A stretch of DNA of 64,000 bases from Tabrizicola piscis (GCF_003940805.1 NZ_CP034328.1:3472001-3536000), one strand, 5' to 3'; positions 43,751 to 52,841 are shown, counted from the first letter of the stretch. The notes: generated by a model from the sequence alone, not told the origin. A program made the numbers and translations.

Positions 43751-45163
43751 ATGTCTGAGCGACCGTTGATCCTTTGGGTCCGCCGCGATTTGCGGTTGGG
43801 CGACCAGCCGATGCTGGCCGCGGCGGTCGCGTCGGGACGGCCGCTGTTGCCTGTGTTTGTGCTGGACCCCGAGACCGAGGCGCTGGGGGCGGCGGCGAAG
43901 TGGCGTCTGGGCCTTGCGGTGGCAGCCTTTGCCCGCGCGCTGGAGGGGATCGGGCTGCGGCTTGTGCTGCGCCGGGGGCAGGCGCTGGCGGTACTTCAGG
44001 CCCTGGTTGCCGAGACCGGGGCGGGCGGCGTCTGGTGGTCGCGGCTGTATGACCCGGAAAGCGTGGCGCGGGACACCGAAGTGAAGGCCGCGTTGAAGGC
44101 GGGCGGGGTCGAGGCGCGTAGTTTCGCAGGCCATCTGCTGCATGAGCCCTGGGAGGTTGAGACCGGGCAGGGCGGGTTCTACCGGGTCTTCACGCCCTAC
44201 TGGCGCGCTGTGCGGGGCCGTGTGGTCTCCGCGCCCGCTGTCGCGCCATCGCGGGCGGTGGCACCGGCTGTCTGGCCGGCCAGCGAACGGCTGGAGGATT
44301 GGCGCCTTGGCGCGGCGATGAACCGAGGGGCCGCGGTAGTGGCCCGCTATCAGGCGGTGGGGGAAGCTGCGGCGCGGGCCAAGCTGGCGGCCTTTCTGGA
44401 CGGGCCGGTGGAGGACTATGCCGCCGCGCGGGATCTGCCGGGGGTGGCGGGGACGTCGCGGCTGTCCGAGAACCTGACCTATGGCGAGATCGGCATCCGC
44501 GAGGTGTGGCATGCCGGTCTGCGCGCCCGGGATGAGGGACGGGCGGGGGCGGAGTCGTTCCTGCGGGAACTGGCTTGGCGTGAGTTTGCCTATCACCTGA
44601 TGCACCATTCGCCGCAGATCACCCGCACAAACTGGAAGCCGGAATGGGATGCATTCCCCTGGCGCGGCGACAATCCGGAGGCGGAGCGTTGGCGGCAGGG
44701 CATGACGGGCGAGCCGTTTGTCGATGCGGCGATGCGCGAGATGTATGTCACCGGCACGATGCACAACCGCGCCCGGATGATTGCGGGCAGCTATCTGACC
44801 AAGCACCTTCTGACTGACTGGCGGGTCGGGCTGCAGTGGTTTGCCGATTGCCTGACGGACTGGGACCCTGCGGCGAATGCGATGGGTTGGCAATGGGTTG
44901 CGGGATCGGGTCCGGATGCGGCGCCCTATTTCCGGGTGTTCAACCCGGCCGGGCAAGCCGAGAAGTTTGACGCAAAGGGCGACTATCGACGTCGCTTCAT
45001 TGCCGAGATGTCGCGCAATCCGGGGTCGGAGGCTTTGGCCTTCTTTGAGGCGGTGCCGCGGTCCTGGGGCCTTGAACCGACACAGGCCTATCCTGCGCCG
45101 GTCATCGAGCTTGCGGATGGGCGTGCGCGTGCCCTTGCGGCATATGGGTCACGAAAGACTTGA
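43751..45163 (+). CDS. phrB: Deoxyribodipyrimidine photolyase
   Basis: A 470-residue FAD enzyme that repairs UV-induced cyclobutane dimers with light. The N-terminal antenna domain begins LILWVRRDLRLGDQPML; the C-terminal FAD domain has RLSENLTYGEIG, ELAWREFAYHLMHH, RWRQGMTGEPFVDAAMREM and WVAGSGPDAAPYFRVFNP, all class I photolyase features. Next comes cyclopropane fatty acid synthase, then trgA-trgB, a set that resembles a stress island. Confidence 0.94.
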   Translation: MSERPLILWVRRDLRLGDQPMLAAAVASGRPLLPVFVLDPETEALGAAAKWRLGLAVAAFARALEGIGLRLVLRRGQALAVLQALVAETGAGGVWWSRLYDPESVARDTEVKAALKAGGVEARSFAGHLLHEPWEVETGQGGFYRVFTPYWRAVRGRVVSAPAVAPSRAVAPAVWPASERLEDWRLGAAMNRGAAVVARYQAVGEAAARAKLAAFLDGPVEDYAAARDLPGVAGTSRLSENLTYGEIGIREVWHAGLRARDEGRAGAESFLRELAWREFAYHLMHHSPQITRTNWKPEWDAFPWRGDNPEAERWRQGMTGEPFVDAAMREMYVTGTMHNRARMIAGSYLTKHLLTDWRVGLQWFADCLTDWDPAANAMGWQWVAGSGPDAAPYFRVFNPAGQAEKFDAKGDYRRRFIAEMSRNPGSEALAFFEAVPRSWGLEPTQAYPAPVIELADGRARALAAYGSRKT

Positions 45164-45221
45164 GCAGGGGGTGCGGTTTGACGAAACTGGAATCAAAGAC
45201 GGGAACCCCTGGGGAGGGCCG

Positions 45222-46436
45222 ATGGACGTGCTGACGACGGTGAAGGGCCAGACTGGCCTGCCACGCTATTTCGCGAAGGCCTTCGAGGTGGCCGGGCGGC
45301 TGGGCGAGGGACGGCTGGACTTTGTGCTGCCGGATGGCCGCCGGTTCCGGATCGAGGGTGCGGCACCCGGGCTTGCGGCCGAGATTGACGTGCATAACCC
45401 TGACCTCTTTGCCCGGCTGATCCGCGAAGGCGACCTTGGGTTCTGCGATGCCTATCTGGACGGCTGGTGGTCCACCCCCGACCTGCAAGCCTTTCTGGAC
45501 CTGATCCAGCGTCCGGCGAACAACCCCCTTGGCAACAGCTATCCCGGCCTTGGGCTGGTGCGGGCCTATGAACGGATGCGGTTCTGGCTGCAGTCGAACT
45601 CGAAGACGCAGGCGCGGAAGAACATTTCCTATCACTATGATCTCGGCAATGATTTCTACCGGCTGTGGCTGGACGAGACGATGACCTATTCCTCGGCCAT
45701 CTTCGAGAACCCGCAGGAAAGCCTCGAAGCGGCGCAACGGCGCAAATATGCCAGCATGGTGGATCAGATGGGCACATCACCCGGCGACCATGTGCTGGAA
45801 ATCGGCTGCGGCTGGGGCGGGTTCGCGGAATATGCCGCGAAAGAGCGGGGTCTGAAGGTCACGGCTCTGACGATCAGCCAGCGCCAGTATGACTTTGCGG
45901 TGGAACGCATCGCCAAGGCGGGGCTGTCGGATCGGGTGTCGATCAAGCTGCAGGACTACCGCGATGAACGGGGCGTCTACGACGGCATCGCCAGCATCGA
46001 GATGTTCGAGGCGGTGGGCGAAAGGTACTGGCCGACCTATTTCAACACGCTGCATGACCGGCTGAACCCCGGCTGCCACGCCACGCTGCAGATCATCACG
46101 GTCGCCGACGACCGCTGGCACGTCTACAAGCGGGGCGTGGATTTCATCCAGAAATACATCTTCCCCGGTGGCATGCTGCCCGCGCCATCCGTCCTGCGGG
46201 CCGAAGTGGAAAAGGCGGGGCTGCGGGTCAGAAGCTCGATAGAATTCGGCGAAAGCTACAGCCTGACCCTGCGGCGCTGGCACGAGACCTTCACCGACCG
46301 CTGGGGCGAGGTGAAAAAGCTGGGGTTTGACGACCGTTTCAAGCGGATGTGGGATTTTTACCTGGCCTCTTGCGCGGGCGCGTTTCAGGGAGGAAACTGC
46401 GACGTGACGCAGATCACCGTGACCCGTCCGACGTGA
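45222..46436 (+). CDS. cfa: Cyclopropane-fatty-acyl-phospholipid synthase
   Basis: This SAM-dependent enzyme adds a methylene bridge to unsaturated acyl chains of membrane lipids. The 404 residues show ARKNISYHYDLGNDFYRLWLD near 130, the SAM motif VLEIGCGWGGFAEYAA near 189, SIEMFEAVGERYWPTYF near 257 and FIQKYIFPGGMLP near 307. GGGGAGGG precedes ATG 45222; the frame stays open well upstream into the photolyase gene, but nothing conserved is encoded there. It starts 58 bases after the photolyase gene. Confidence 0.94.
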   Translation: MDVLTTVKGQTGLPRYFAKAFEVAGRLGEGRLDFVLPDGRRFRIEGAAPGLAAEIDVHNPDLFARLIREGDLGFCDAYLDGWWSTPDLQAFLDLIQRPANNPLGNSYPGLGLVRAYERMRFWLQSNSKTQARKNISYHYDLGNDFYRLWLDETMTYSSAIFENPQESLEAAQRRKYASMVDQMGTSPGDHVLEIGCGWGGFAEYAAKERGLKVTALTISQRQYDFAVERIAKAGLSDRVSIKLQDYRDERGVYDGIASIEMFEAVGERYWPTYFNTLHDRLNPGCHATLQIITVADDRWHVYKRGVDFIQKYIFPGGMLPAPSVLRAEVEKAGLRVRSSIEFGESYSLTLRRWHETFTDRWGEVKKLGFDDRFKRMWDFYLASCAGAFQGGNCDVTQITVTRPT

Positions 46437-46446
46437 GGGCTTTTCG

Positions 46447-46899
46447 ATGGCGACTCCCATGCCTACCGGCGCAAAGGCGATGGCCGCGCTGACCTTTGCC
46501 GTGGTCGGATTTCTGACTGCCAATGCCTATGCCGCCAACGTCCCCGCAGAAAATGCTTTGGGACCGGTTTACGAGATCATGTCCGCCCTTGGCGCGGTGG
46601 TGGGCTGGAAGGTGATGGGAAACTCGGTCGGGAAGGGCTATCTCGGGGCGGTGGGATCGGGCTGGAAAACCGTGATCGTGCTGGTGTTTTTCGCCCTGCT
46701 TCTGGTCGGCATCTACGAGATGCTGCAGCAGTCGGTGAAGATGCGCTATGACGGGCCGTTCGAAGCGGTGGTCGATGTGTTCAACCAGATGCTGGATCGG
46801 TCAGTGCCGCTGCTTTCGGTGGGGGTGCTGATCGTGATGATCGTGGGGGGTGGCTTGGCGGGGATCCTGACGGAAAACGCCAACCGGCGCTGGCGCTGA
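46447..46899 (+). CDS. trgA: TrgA family membrane protein
   Basis: A 150-residue membrane protein with helices near 12-30, 40-60, 76-95 and 120-143 and the family stretch MPTGAKAMAALTFAVVGFLTA. The founding trgA of Rhodobacter sphaeroides contributes to tellurite resistance with trgB. The molecular role is not known. It follows cfa after ten bases and precedes trgB by ten, so the three are probably one transcript. Confidence 0.85.
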   Translation: MATPMPTGAKAMAALTFAVVGFLTANAYAANVPAENALGPVYEIMSALGAVVGWKVMGNSVGKGYLGAVGSGWKTVIVLVFFALLLVGIYEMLQQSVKMRYDGPFEAVVDVFNQMLDRSVPLLSVGVLIVMIVGGGLAGILTENANRRWR

Positions 46900-46909
46900 A
46901 AGGACTGCC

Positions 46910-47794
46910 ATGCAGGTGATCGGGGCGCCGGCACTGCAGGCGGCAGTGGTGGGGACGGATGCATCGCCAGAGCGGTTGAGCTTTTATGCCGAAGTGATGG
47001 GTCTGACGCCAAGCGAGGCCGATGGGACACCAGTGCTCGACCTTGGACCGGGTGGTGCCGAGGCTGAGGCGCTGGCTTTAGCCGTAATGGCCTGCCACGG
47101 CCAGATCCCGGCCCCTGTCGTGCGGCGCCGGTTGCCGTCGCTGCAGGTCGCAGCGGCAAGCCGTGTCCGCGCGGCGGGGGCAGCAGGGCGCGGCTTGCGC
47201 AGCGCGACCCCGGACGTTGCGGTTGCCGCGGTCGAGCAGGCACATGCCGGGTTCTTCGGGCTGGAGGTCATGAACCTGCGCCATCGCCGATTTGACGGCA
47301 CGATGAGCCCCGTGATCCGGCGGGAGGTGTTTGTGTCAGGCGATGCCGTGACGGTCCTGCCCTATGATCCGGTCAGGGATCGGGTGCTGCTGATCGAACA
47401 GTTCCGCGCCGGGCCGCTGGGGCGGGGCGACCCCTTGCCATGGCAGCTTGAGGCGGTAGCTGGGCGGATCGACCCGGGCGAGACGCCCGAGGACTGCGCC
47501 CGGCGCGAGGCGGTGGAAGAGGCGGGGCTGGTGCTTGGCCGATTGTTGCGGGTTGGGGAATACTACCCAAGCCCGGGGGCGATGACGGAATACATCTATT
47601 CCTTCATCGGCCTGTGCGACCTGCCGGATGGCGTGGCGGGCGTATTCGGCCAGGCCGAAGAGGCCGAGGATATTCGCGGCCACCTGCTGACGTTCGAGGC
47701 GTTCATGGATGCGGTGGACAGGGGCGAGATTGCCAATGCGCCCTTGCTGCTGACCGCTCTATGGCTACAGCGCGAGCGGAGACGGCTGCGCTGA
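46910..47794 (+). CDS. trgB: TrgB family Nudix hydrolase
   Basis: The 294 residues comprise an N-terminal domain of about 90 residues, with a gamma-glutamylcyclotransferase-like look, and a Nudix domain whose catalytic box reads GRIDPGETPEDCARREAVEE, followed by AGL. Downstream GEYYPSPGAMTEYIYSFIG is like ADP-ribose pyrophosphatase. In Rhodobacter sphaeroides trgB acts with trgA in tellurite resistance. Whether nucleotide-sugar hydrolysis is its true activity cannot be told from sequence. Confidence 0.87.
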   Translation: MQVIGAPALQAAVVGTDASPERLSFYAEVMGLTPSEADGTPVLDLGPGGAEAEALALAVMACHGQIPAPVVRRRLPSLQVAAASRVRAAGAAGRGLRSATPDVAVAAVEQAHAGFFGLEVMNLRHRRFDGTMSPVIRREVFVSGDAVTVLPYDPVRDRVLLIEQFRAGPLGRGDPLPWQLEAVAGRIDPGETPEDCARREAVEEAGLVLGRLLRVGEYYPSPGAMTEYIYSFIGLCDLPDGVAGVFGQAEEAEDIRGHLLTFEAFMDAVDRGEIANAPLLLTALWLQRERRRLR

Positions 47795-47810
47795 CGCTGC
47801 GCGCTTTGTG

Positions 47811-47872
47811 GGCCCCGTTGGGTATCACACCCTCCGGGCCTCCCGTGGGATATTTGTGCAGAAAGAAAGACA
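47811..47872 (+). repeat. 3'-end repeat element, GGGATATTT type
   Basis: A weaker hairpin (GGCCC 47811-47815 with GGGCC 47836-47840) is followed by CCCGTGGGATATTTG and an A-rich tail. CCCGTGGGATATTT is matched on the other strand at 49095-49110. It lies 16 bases after the trgB stop and faces the convergent dehydrogenase gene. Confidence 0.6.
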
Positions 47873-47893
47873 CCTTTAGTCAAATGCGCCGGG

Positions 47894-49087
47894 TCAGAGG
47901 TTCAGGCTGACCCATGCGGCATTTCGGTTGGAGGATCTGACGCAGGCATCGACGAAGGCGACGCCTTCGAGGCCGTCTTTCAGGCCGGGGAAGGTGGTGC
48001 CTGCGGGGACCGGGGTGCCTGACTTGGCGGCGCGGATGGCGCGGGCGGCCTCGGTGTAGATGTTGGCGAAGCCTTCCAGATAGCCCTCGGGGTGGCCCGG
48101 GGGCACACGGGTCACGCGGGCGGCCTCGGGGCCGGAGCCTGCACCGCCACGGGTGATCAGGCGCTTGGGCTGGCCGAAGGGGGTGAACCACAAATAGTTC
48201 GGATCCTCCTGCGCCCATTCAAGCCCACCCTTGGTGCCATAGACCCGCAGGCGCAGCGCGTTCTCGTTTCCGGGGGCGACCTGGCTGCACCAGAGCATGC
48301 CCTTGGCCCCGCCCTGATAGCGCAGCATCACATGGCCGTTGTCATCGACCCTTCGGCCGGGGACGAAGGCGGTCAGGTCGGCGGCAAGACTGTCCAGCGT
48401 CAGCCCGGTGACGAAGTTCGCGAGGTTGAACGCATGCGTTCCGATGTCGCCGGTGGACCCGCCCGCGCCGGACCGCGCCGGGTCGGTGCGCCAGTCGGCC
48501 TGCTTCTGCCCCGAGGCTTCCACCGCCTCGGTCAGCCAATCCTGCACATATTCGACATTGACGAGGCGGAGGTCGCCCAGCTCTCCGCCCGCGATCATCG
48601 CCTTCGCCTGCCGGATCATCGGATAGCCGGTGTAGTTGTGGGTCAGCGCAAAGACCACGCCCGAGGCCTCCGCCGCCTTGGCCAGCTTCTTCGCCTCGGC
48701 CAGCGTGGCGGTCAGCGGCTTGTCGCAGATCACATGGATGCCGCGCTTGAGGAATTGCAGCGCCACGGGGGCGTGCATGTGGTTCGGCGTCACGATGGCG
48801 ACGGCGTCGATGCCATCCTTGCGCCGCGCCTCTTTCGAGGCCATCTCGGCAAAGCTGGTATAGGCGCGCGCCACGCCCAGATCGGCGGCCGAGGCGAGCG
48901 CCTTCTCCGGGTTGGAGGAAAAGCAGCCGGCAACCAGGTCATACTGATCGTCGATCCGCGCCGCGATGCGGTGGACCGCACCGATGAAGGCGTCACGTCC
49001 GCCGCCGACCATGCCAAGGCGGAGGCGGGGTGGACGGGCAGTATGGGCGGCGTCGATGGGCATGGTGTACCTCGTCTGGTCGTTCAT
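47894..49087 (-). CDS. Gfo/Idh/MocA family oxidoreductase
   Basis: A 397-residue NAD(P)-dependent sugar dehydrogenase type: the Rossmann motif LRLGMVGGGRDAFIGAVHR near 22, then CDKPLTATLAEAKKLA (the EKP-like catalytic-lysine motif, here DKP) near 136, and GDIGTHAFNLANFVTGL near 214 with the conserved His. The substrate is probably a sugar or inositol. It is the third gene after lacI and the isomerase. The ATG at 49087 has no Shine-Dalgarno sequence because a repeat element reaches up to it; an internal ATG at 49063 is the alternative. Confidence 0.9.
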   Translation of the reverse strand: MNDQTRYTMPIDAAHTARPPRLRLGMVGGGRDAFIGAVHRIAARIDDQYDLVAGCFSSNPEKALASAADLGVARAYTSFAEMASKEARRKDGIDAVAIVTPNHMHAPVALQFLKRGIHVICDKPLTATLAEAKKLAKAAEASGVVFALTHNYTGYPMIRQAKAMIAGGELGDLRLVNVEYVQDWLTEAVEASGQKQADWRTDPARSGAGGSTGDIGTHAFNLANFVTGLTLDSLAADLTAFVPGRRVDDNGHVMLRYQGGAKGMLWCSQVAPGNENALRLRVYGTKGGLEWAQEDPNYLWFTPFGQPKRLITRGGAGSGPEAARVTRVPPGHPEGYLEGFANIYTEAARAIRAAKSGTPVPAGTTFPGLKDGLEGVAFVDACVRSSNRNAAWVSLNL

Positions 49088-49154
49088 TTTCTGTCTGGAA
49101 ATATCCCACGGGGGTCGTCAGTGGTGCGCCACTGGTTCTAGCACCACTGACGAC
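49088..49154 (-). repeat. 3'-end repeat element, GGGATATTT type, with 13-bp hairpin
   Basis: On the minus strand a perfect 13-bp inverted repeat (49142-49154 with 49114-49126, arm GTCGTCAGTGGTG and its mirror, 15-base loop) is followed by CCCCCGTGGGATATTT and an A-rich tail that runs directly into the ATG of the next gene. The box matches that after trgB. It follows the isomerase stop by 26 bases. Confidence 0.65.
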
Positions 49155-49180
49155 GGGGTGTGAAACCCCCGCTGCCGCGC

Positions 49181-50239
49181 TCAGTCACCAAGCCCCAGCA
49201 TGCGGCGGTTGGCGGCGCGGTCGGTGCCGGCCCCGGCGAAGTCGTCGAAGGCTTTCTCGGTGACCCGGATGATATGGGCGTTGACGAAATCCGCGCCTTC
49301 GCGGGCCCCATCCTCGGGGTGCTTCAGGCAGCATTCCCATTCCACCACGGCCCAGCCGTCAAAGCCGTATTGGGTGAGCTTGGAGAAGATGCCGCCGAAA
49401 TCAACCTGGCCATCCCCCAGCGACCGGAAGCGCCCGGCGCGGTTGACCCAGGATTGGAACCCGCCATAGACGCCTTGGCGACCGGTGGGGTTCAGTTCCG
49501 CATCCTTGACGTGGAACATCCTGATCCGGTCATGGTAGATGTCGATGTGGTCAAGGTAATCAAGGTGTTGCAGGACGTAGTGGCTGGGGTCGTAGAGCAT
49601 GTTGGCGCGGGCATGCCCCTTCACCCGGTCGAGGAACATCTCATAGCTGATCCCGTCGTGCAGGTCTTCGCCGGGGTGGATCTCATAGCAGACGTCGATC
49701 CCGCAGTCCTCGGCATGGTTGAGGATCGGCAGCCAGCGGCGGGCGAGTTCATCGAACGCCTCCTCCACCAGCCCCGCCGGGCGCTGCGGCCATGGGTAGA
49801 CATAGGGCCAGGCCAGCGCGCCGGAAAAGGTGGCATGAGCGGTCAGGCCAAGGTTGCGTGACGCGGTCAGCGCCTTCTTGACCTGATCCACCGCCCAGTC
49901 CTGCCGAGCCGCAGGATTGCCGCGCACGGCGGGGGCGGCGAAACCGTCAAAGGCGGTGTCATAGGCCGGATGTACCGCGACAAGCTGGCCTTGCAGGTGG
50001 GTGGAAAGTTCCGTCACCTCGATCCCGTTCTCGGCCGCTTCGCCCTTGAACGTGTCGCAGTAATCCTTCGACGCCGCCGCCTTTTCCAGATCAAACAGCC
50101 GGGCGTCCCAGCTTGGCACCTGCACACCCCGATACCCGCACTCCGCAGCCCAGGCCGTGATCGACGTCCACGAATTGAACGGCGCCGCATCCCCTGCAAA
50201 CTGCGCCAAAAACAGCGCAGGACCCTTGATGGTGTTCAT
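49181..50239 (-). CDS. Sugar phosphate isomerase/epimerase (AP endonuclease 2 family)
   Basis: A 352-residue TIM-barrel protein of the IolE/xylose isomerase-like type. Barrel strands and metal ligands can be followed: GYRGVQVPSWDARLFDL near 33, CYEIHPGEDLHDG (Glu) near 193, YDPSHYVLQHLDYLDHI (Asp and His) near 228, FHVKDAELNP (His) near 258, and AVVEWECC (Glu) near 305. It presumably isomerises a keto-sugar made by the neighbouring dehydrogenase. A good GGAGGAA precedes ATG 50239, which overlaps the lacI stop (ATGA). Confidence 0.88.
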   Translation of the reverse strand: MNTIKGPALFLAQFAGDAAPFNSWTSITAWAAECGYRGVQVPSWDARLFDLEKAAASKDYCDTFKGEAAENGIEVTELSTHLQGQLVAVHPAYDTAFDGFAAPAVRGNPAARQDWAVDQVKKALTASRNLGLTAHATFSGALAWPYVYPWPQRPAGLVEEAFDELARRWLPILNHAEDCGIDVCYEIHPGEDLHDGISYEMFLDRVKGHARANMLYDPSHYVLQHLDYLDHIDIYHDRIRMFHVKDAELNPTGRQGVYGGFQSWVNRAGRFRSLGDGQVDFGGIFSKLTQYGFDGWAVVEWECCLKHPEDGAREGADFVNAHIIRVTEKAFDDFAGAGTDRAANRRMLGLGD

Positions 50240-51306
50240 GTCTTTCCTCCCGTGCGGGGCGCATCGCCCCAATCAACCTTGGCCGGGGTTTCGAGGCCCT
50301 GCCGCGCCTCATGCGGGCGTTTTTCAATTTCGGCCACAAGGGCGCGGGCAAGGAATTCCCCAGCGCGGCCCACGTCTTCCTTGATGATGATGGTCTGGCG
50401 GCGAAAGCGGCGCAACAGGGCGATGGCCTCTTTCGCGACGACGTCGAAGTCCTGCCCCAGCACCCGGCCTGACCGCTCGGCCCCGGCGATCGACGACATC
50501 GCGGCGGTGGTCGATCCGACAAGGATGCCATCGGGCGGGTCGGCTTCGGCAAAGCGGGTGGCGACGGCTTCATCCACCGCCTCGCCCCCGGAATCGGAGG
50601 TGACTTTCTCGGCCACCTCGAACGGCAGGCCGAGCAGGGCCGCCTCATCCGAAAAGCCCCAGGTCATATGGCGCGCGTAAAGGTGCGAGCGGGGCGGGGC
50701 GATCAGGAATAGCCGCTTGCGGCCACGATCCGCAAGGGTGCGCACGGCAAGGCGCGCGAAGGCTTCGTTGTCGAAGTCGAAGTAGGGGTGGTCCAGCCCC
50801 ATGTCAGTGCGGCCATGGGTGGCAAAGGGGAAGTTCCGGTCGCGCATGTAGCGGATCCGGGGATCGTCGGGCTTGGTCTGGTTCAGGATCACCCCGTCGG
50901 CGCTTTCGGTTTCCACGATATAGCGGATCGGCTCCATCGGGTCCTGATCGGGGAAGAAGGGCATCACGATCATGTGGTAGGCCGTGCCGCGCAGCGCGTT
51001 GGCGATCGAATAGATCAGGCGTGAGGTGTGGTTCATCACATCCGTCTCGGTCGACAGGACCAGCGCGATGACGTTGGTCTTGCCCGTGCGCAGGCGCACG
51101 CCCGCGCGGTTGGGCCGATAGCCGAGCAGGGTGGCCGTCTCGCGCACCCGGCGCTTGGTGTCTTCGCCGATGTCGGGGGCGTCCTTCAGAGCGCGGCTGA
51201 CGGTGGCAATGGCAAGGCCGGTCGCGGCGGCGATGGTCTTCAGGGTCGGACGCTCGGCTTCCGAATCAGGCAGGAGAAGTGTGGTCGGATCAGGAGGCGA
51301 TGCCAT
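50236..51306 (-). CDS. LacI family transcriptional regulator
   Basis: A 356-residue repressor. The helix-turn-helix is at about 22-45 (TLKTIAAATGLAIATVSRALKD), the hinge follows (YRPNRAGVRLRTGKT), and the rest is a periplasmic-binding-type sugar domain. GGAGG supports ATG 51306 over a longer frame. It leads a leftward operon and faces a rightward transporter operon whose promoter holds two LacI-type palindromes, so it most likely represses both. The style is close to regulators of alpha-glucoside-type transport in related bacteria, but the ligand is not known. Confidence 0.93.
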   Translation of the reverse strand: MASPPDPTTLLLPDSEAERPTLKTIAAATGLAIATVSRALKDAPDIGEDTKRRVRETATLLGYRPNRAGVRLRTGKTNVIALVLSTETDVMNHTSRLIYSIANALRGTAYHMIVMPFFPDQDPMEPIRYIVETESADGVILNQTKPDDPRIRYMRDRNFPFATHGRTDMGLDHPYFDFDNEAFARLAVRTLADRGRKRLFLIAPPRSHLYARHMTWGFSDEAALLGLPFEVAEKVTSDSGGEAVDEAVATRFAEADPPDGILVGSTTAAMSSIAGAERSGRVLGQDFDVVAKEAIALLRRFRRQTIIIKEDVGRAGEFLARALVAEIEKRPHEARQGLETPAKVDWGDAPRTGGKT

Positions 51307-51554
51307 GGCGTCCTCCGGCGGCTGGGGGCGGGCTGTGGCGAATCCACCGGAGTGATTCGCTGGCAGCCCCCCCGTTTGCGGCCGCAGAAACCCGGCCGGT
51401 TCCGGTCGCGGAATTCGCCCGTACGACAAGCCTGTGGATGGGGTTTCGGCGCTGCAGCATCGGCGTGGGCTGACCCTTCAAGACGCGCGGAATTGCGCGG
51501 TGTCCTGCGCCGATCAAATCTTTTGCAGCGGGGGCGGACAAGAGAAAAGATTGA

Positions 51555-51601
51555 TTGATCGGCAAATCTATAACGTTATAGGAATAGCTATAACGATTTA
51601 G
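51555..51601 (+). promoter_or_regulatory. Transporter operon promoter with two LacI-type operators
   Basis: Operator 1, CTATAACGTTATAG (51568-51581), is a perfect 14-bp palindrome with the central CG typical of LacI-family sites. Operator 2, CTATAACGATTTAG (51588-51601), keeps the left arm and 5 of 7 right-arm bases. Their centres are 20 bases apart, about two helix turns. TTGATC (51555-51560), 16 bases and TATAGG (51577-51582) form a likely promoter; the -10 overlaps operator 1 and the start falls in operator 2. Confidence 0.7.
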
Positions 51602-51617
51602 AAACCGGGAGGAACGG

Positions 51618-52841
51618 ATGAAGCTGACAAAACTGACGGCCGTGCTTTGCGCGTCGGTGGCCATGCCCGCCATGGCAACCGAGCTTGAGGTGTCACATTG
51701 GTGGACCAGCGGCGGAGAGGCTGCGGCCGTGGCCGAGCTTGCAAAGGCCTTCGACGCTTCGGGCGACAAATGGATCGACGGCGCCATTGCGGGAGGCGGC
51801 GGCACGGCACGTCCGATCGTCATCAGCCGGATCACCGGTGGCGATCCGATGGGGGCGTTCCAGTTCAACCACGGCCAGCAGGCGATGGAGCTGATCGAGG
51901 CCGGGCTTTTGCTTGACATTACCGATGTGGCCGAGGCCAACAACTGGAAGGAAACAGTCTATCCGCCGTCGCTCTTGGAAGGCTGCACGGTCGATGGCAA
52001 AGTCTACTGCGCCCCGGTCAACATCCACTCGCCGGAATGGCTGTGGCTGTCGAACAAGGTCTATGAGGATTTGGGCATCCCGGTTCCGACCAACTGGGAT
52101 GAATTCGTCGCTTCGGCACCGCAAGTCCGCGAGGCGGGCAAGCTTCCGCTTGCCCTGGGCGACCAGCCTTGGCAGTCGAACCTTGCCTTCGGCGCGATGC
52201 AGATCGCTGTGGCAGGTCTCGATGCCTGGAAGTCAGTGAACGTTGACAAGAACATGGAGGTGGCGGCGGGCGCGGAATACGCAAAGGTCTTCGTGGCGGC
52301 GGCTGAGGCGCGCGAACTGACCCGGGGCTCGTCCGTGCAGGACTGGAACCAGGCGACCAACCTTGTCATCACCGATCAGGCCGCTGGCCAGATCATGGGT
52401 GACTGGGCACAGGGTGAATTCCAGATCGCAGGCGAAGTGGCGGGCAAGGATTACTCCTGCCTTCTGGGCCTTGGTCTGAACGAATACATCTCGACCGGGG
52501 GTGACTCCTTCTTCTTCCCGGTCCTGGACGATCCGGAAAAGGAAGCCGCGCAGAAACGCTTGGCGGCATTGCTGGTTACGCCAGAAGTACAGGTGGCCTT
52601 CAACCTGAAGAAGGGCTCGCTTCCGATCCGCGGCGACGTCGATCTGGCCGCTGCCAACGACTGCATGAAGAAGGGCCTGGAAGTTCTGGCCGGTGGGAAC
52701 ATCGTGCCCTCCGGTGACATGAACTGGTCGGCTGACGTGCAAAAGCAGGCTGAAGACCTGATGGTCGAGTTCTGGAAGTCCGAAATGGCCCCGGAAGAAG
52801 CCCAGGCCAAATGGGTGGAAATCCTGAAGTCCGGTCTTTGA
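51618..52841 (+). CDS. ABC sugar transporter substrate-binding protein
   Basis: A 407-residue periplasmic oligosaccharide receptor (extracellular solute-binding family 1). The signal peptide MKLTKLTAVLCASVAMPAMA is cleaved before TELEVSHWWTSGGEAAAVAELAKAF-like mature sequence. YCAPVNIHSPEWLWLSNKVYEDLGIPVP near 134 and GDWAQGEFQ near 258 are typical of the class. GGAGGAACGG precedes the ATG. It heads the importer operon, and a hairpin after it would favour excess receptor over membrane parts. Confidence 0.94.
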   Translation: MKLTKLTAVLCASVAMPAMATELEVSHWWTSGGEAAAVAELAKAFDASGDKWIDGAIAGGGGTARPIVISRITGGDPMGAFQFNHGQQAMELIEAGLLLDITDVAEANNWKETVYPPSLLEGCTVDGKVYCAPVNIHSPEWLWLSNKVYEDLGIPVPTNWDEFVASAPQVREAGKLPLALGDQPWQSNLAFGAMQIAVAGLDAWKSVNVDKNMEVAAGAEYAKVFVAAAEARELTRGSSVQDWNQATNLVITDQAAGQIMGDWAQGEFQIAGEVAGKDYSCLLGLGLNEYISTGGDSFFFPVLDDPEKEAAQKRLAALLVTPEVQVAFNLKKGSLPIRGDVDLAAANDCMKKGLEVLAGGNIVPSGDMNWSADVQKQAEDLMVEFWKSEMAPEEAQAKWVEILKSGL

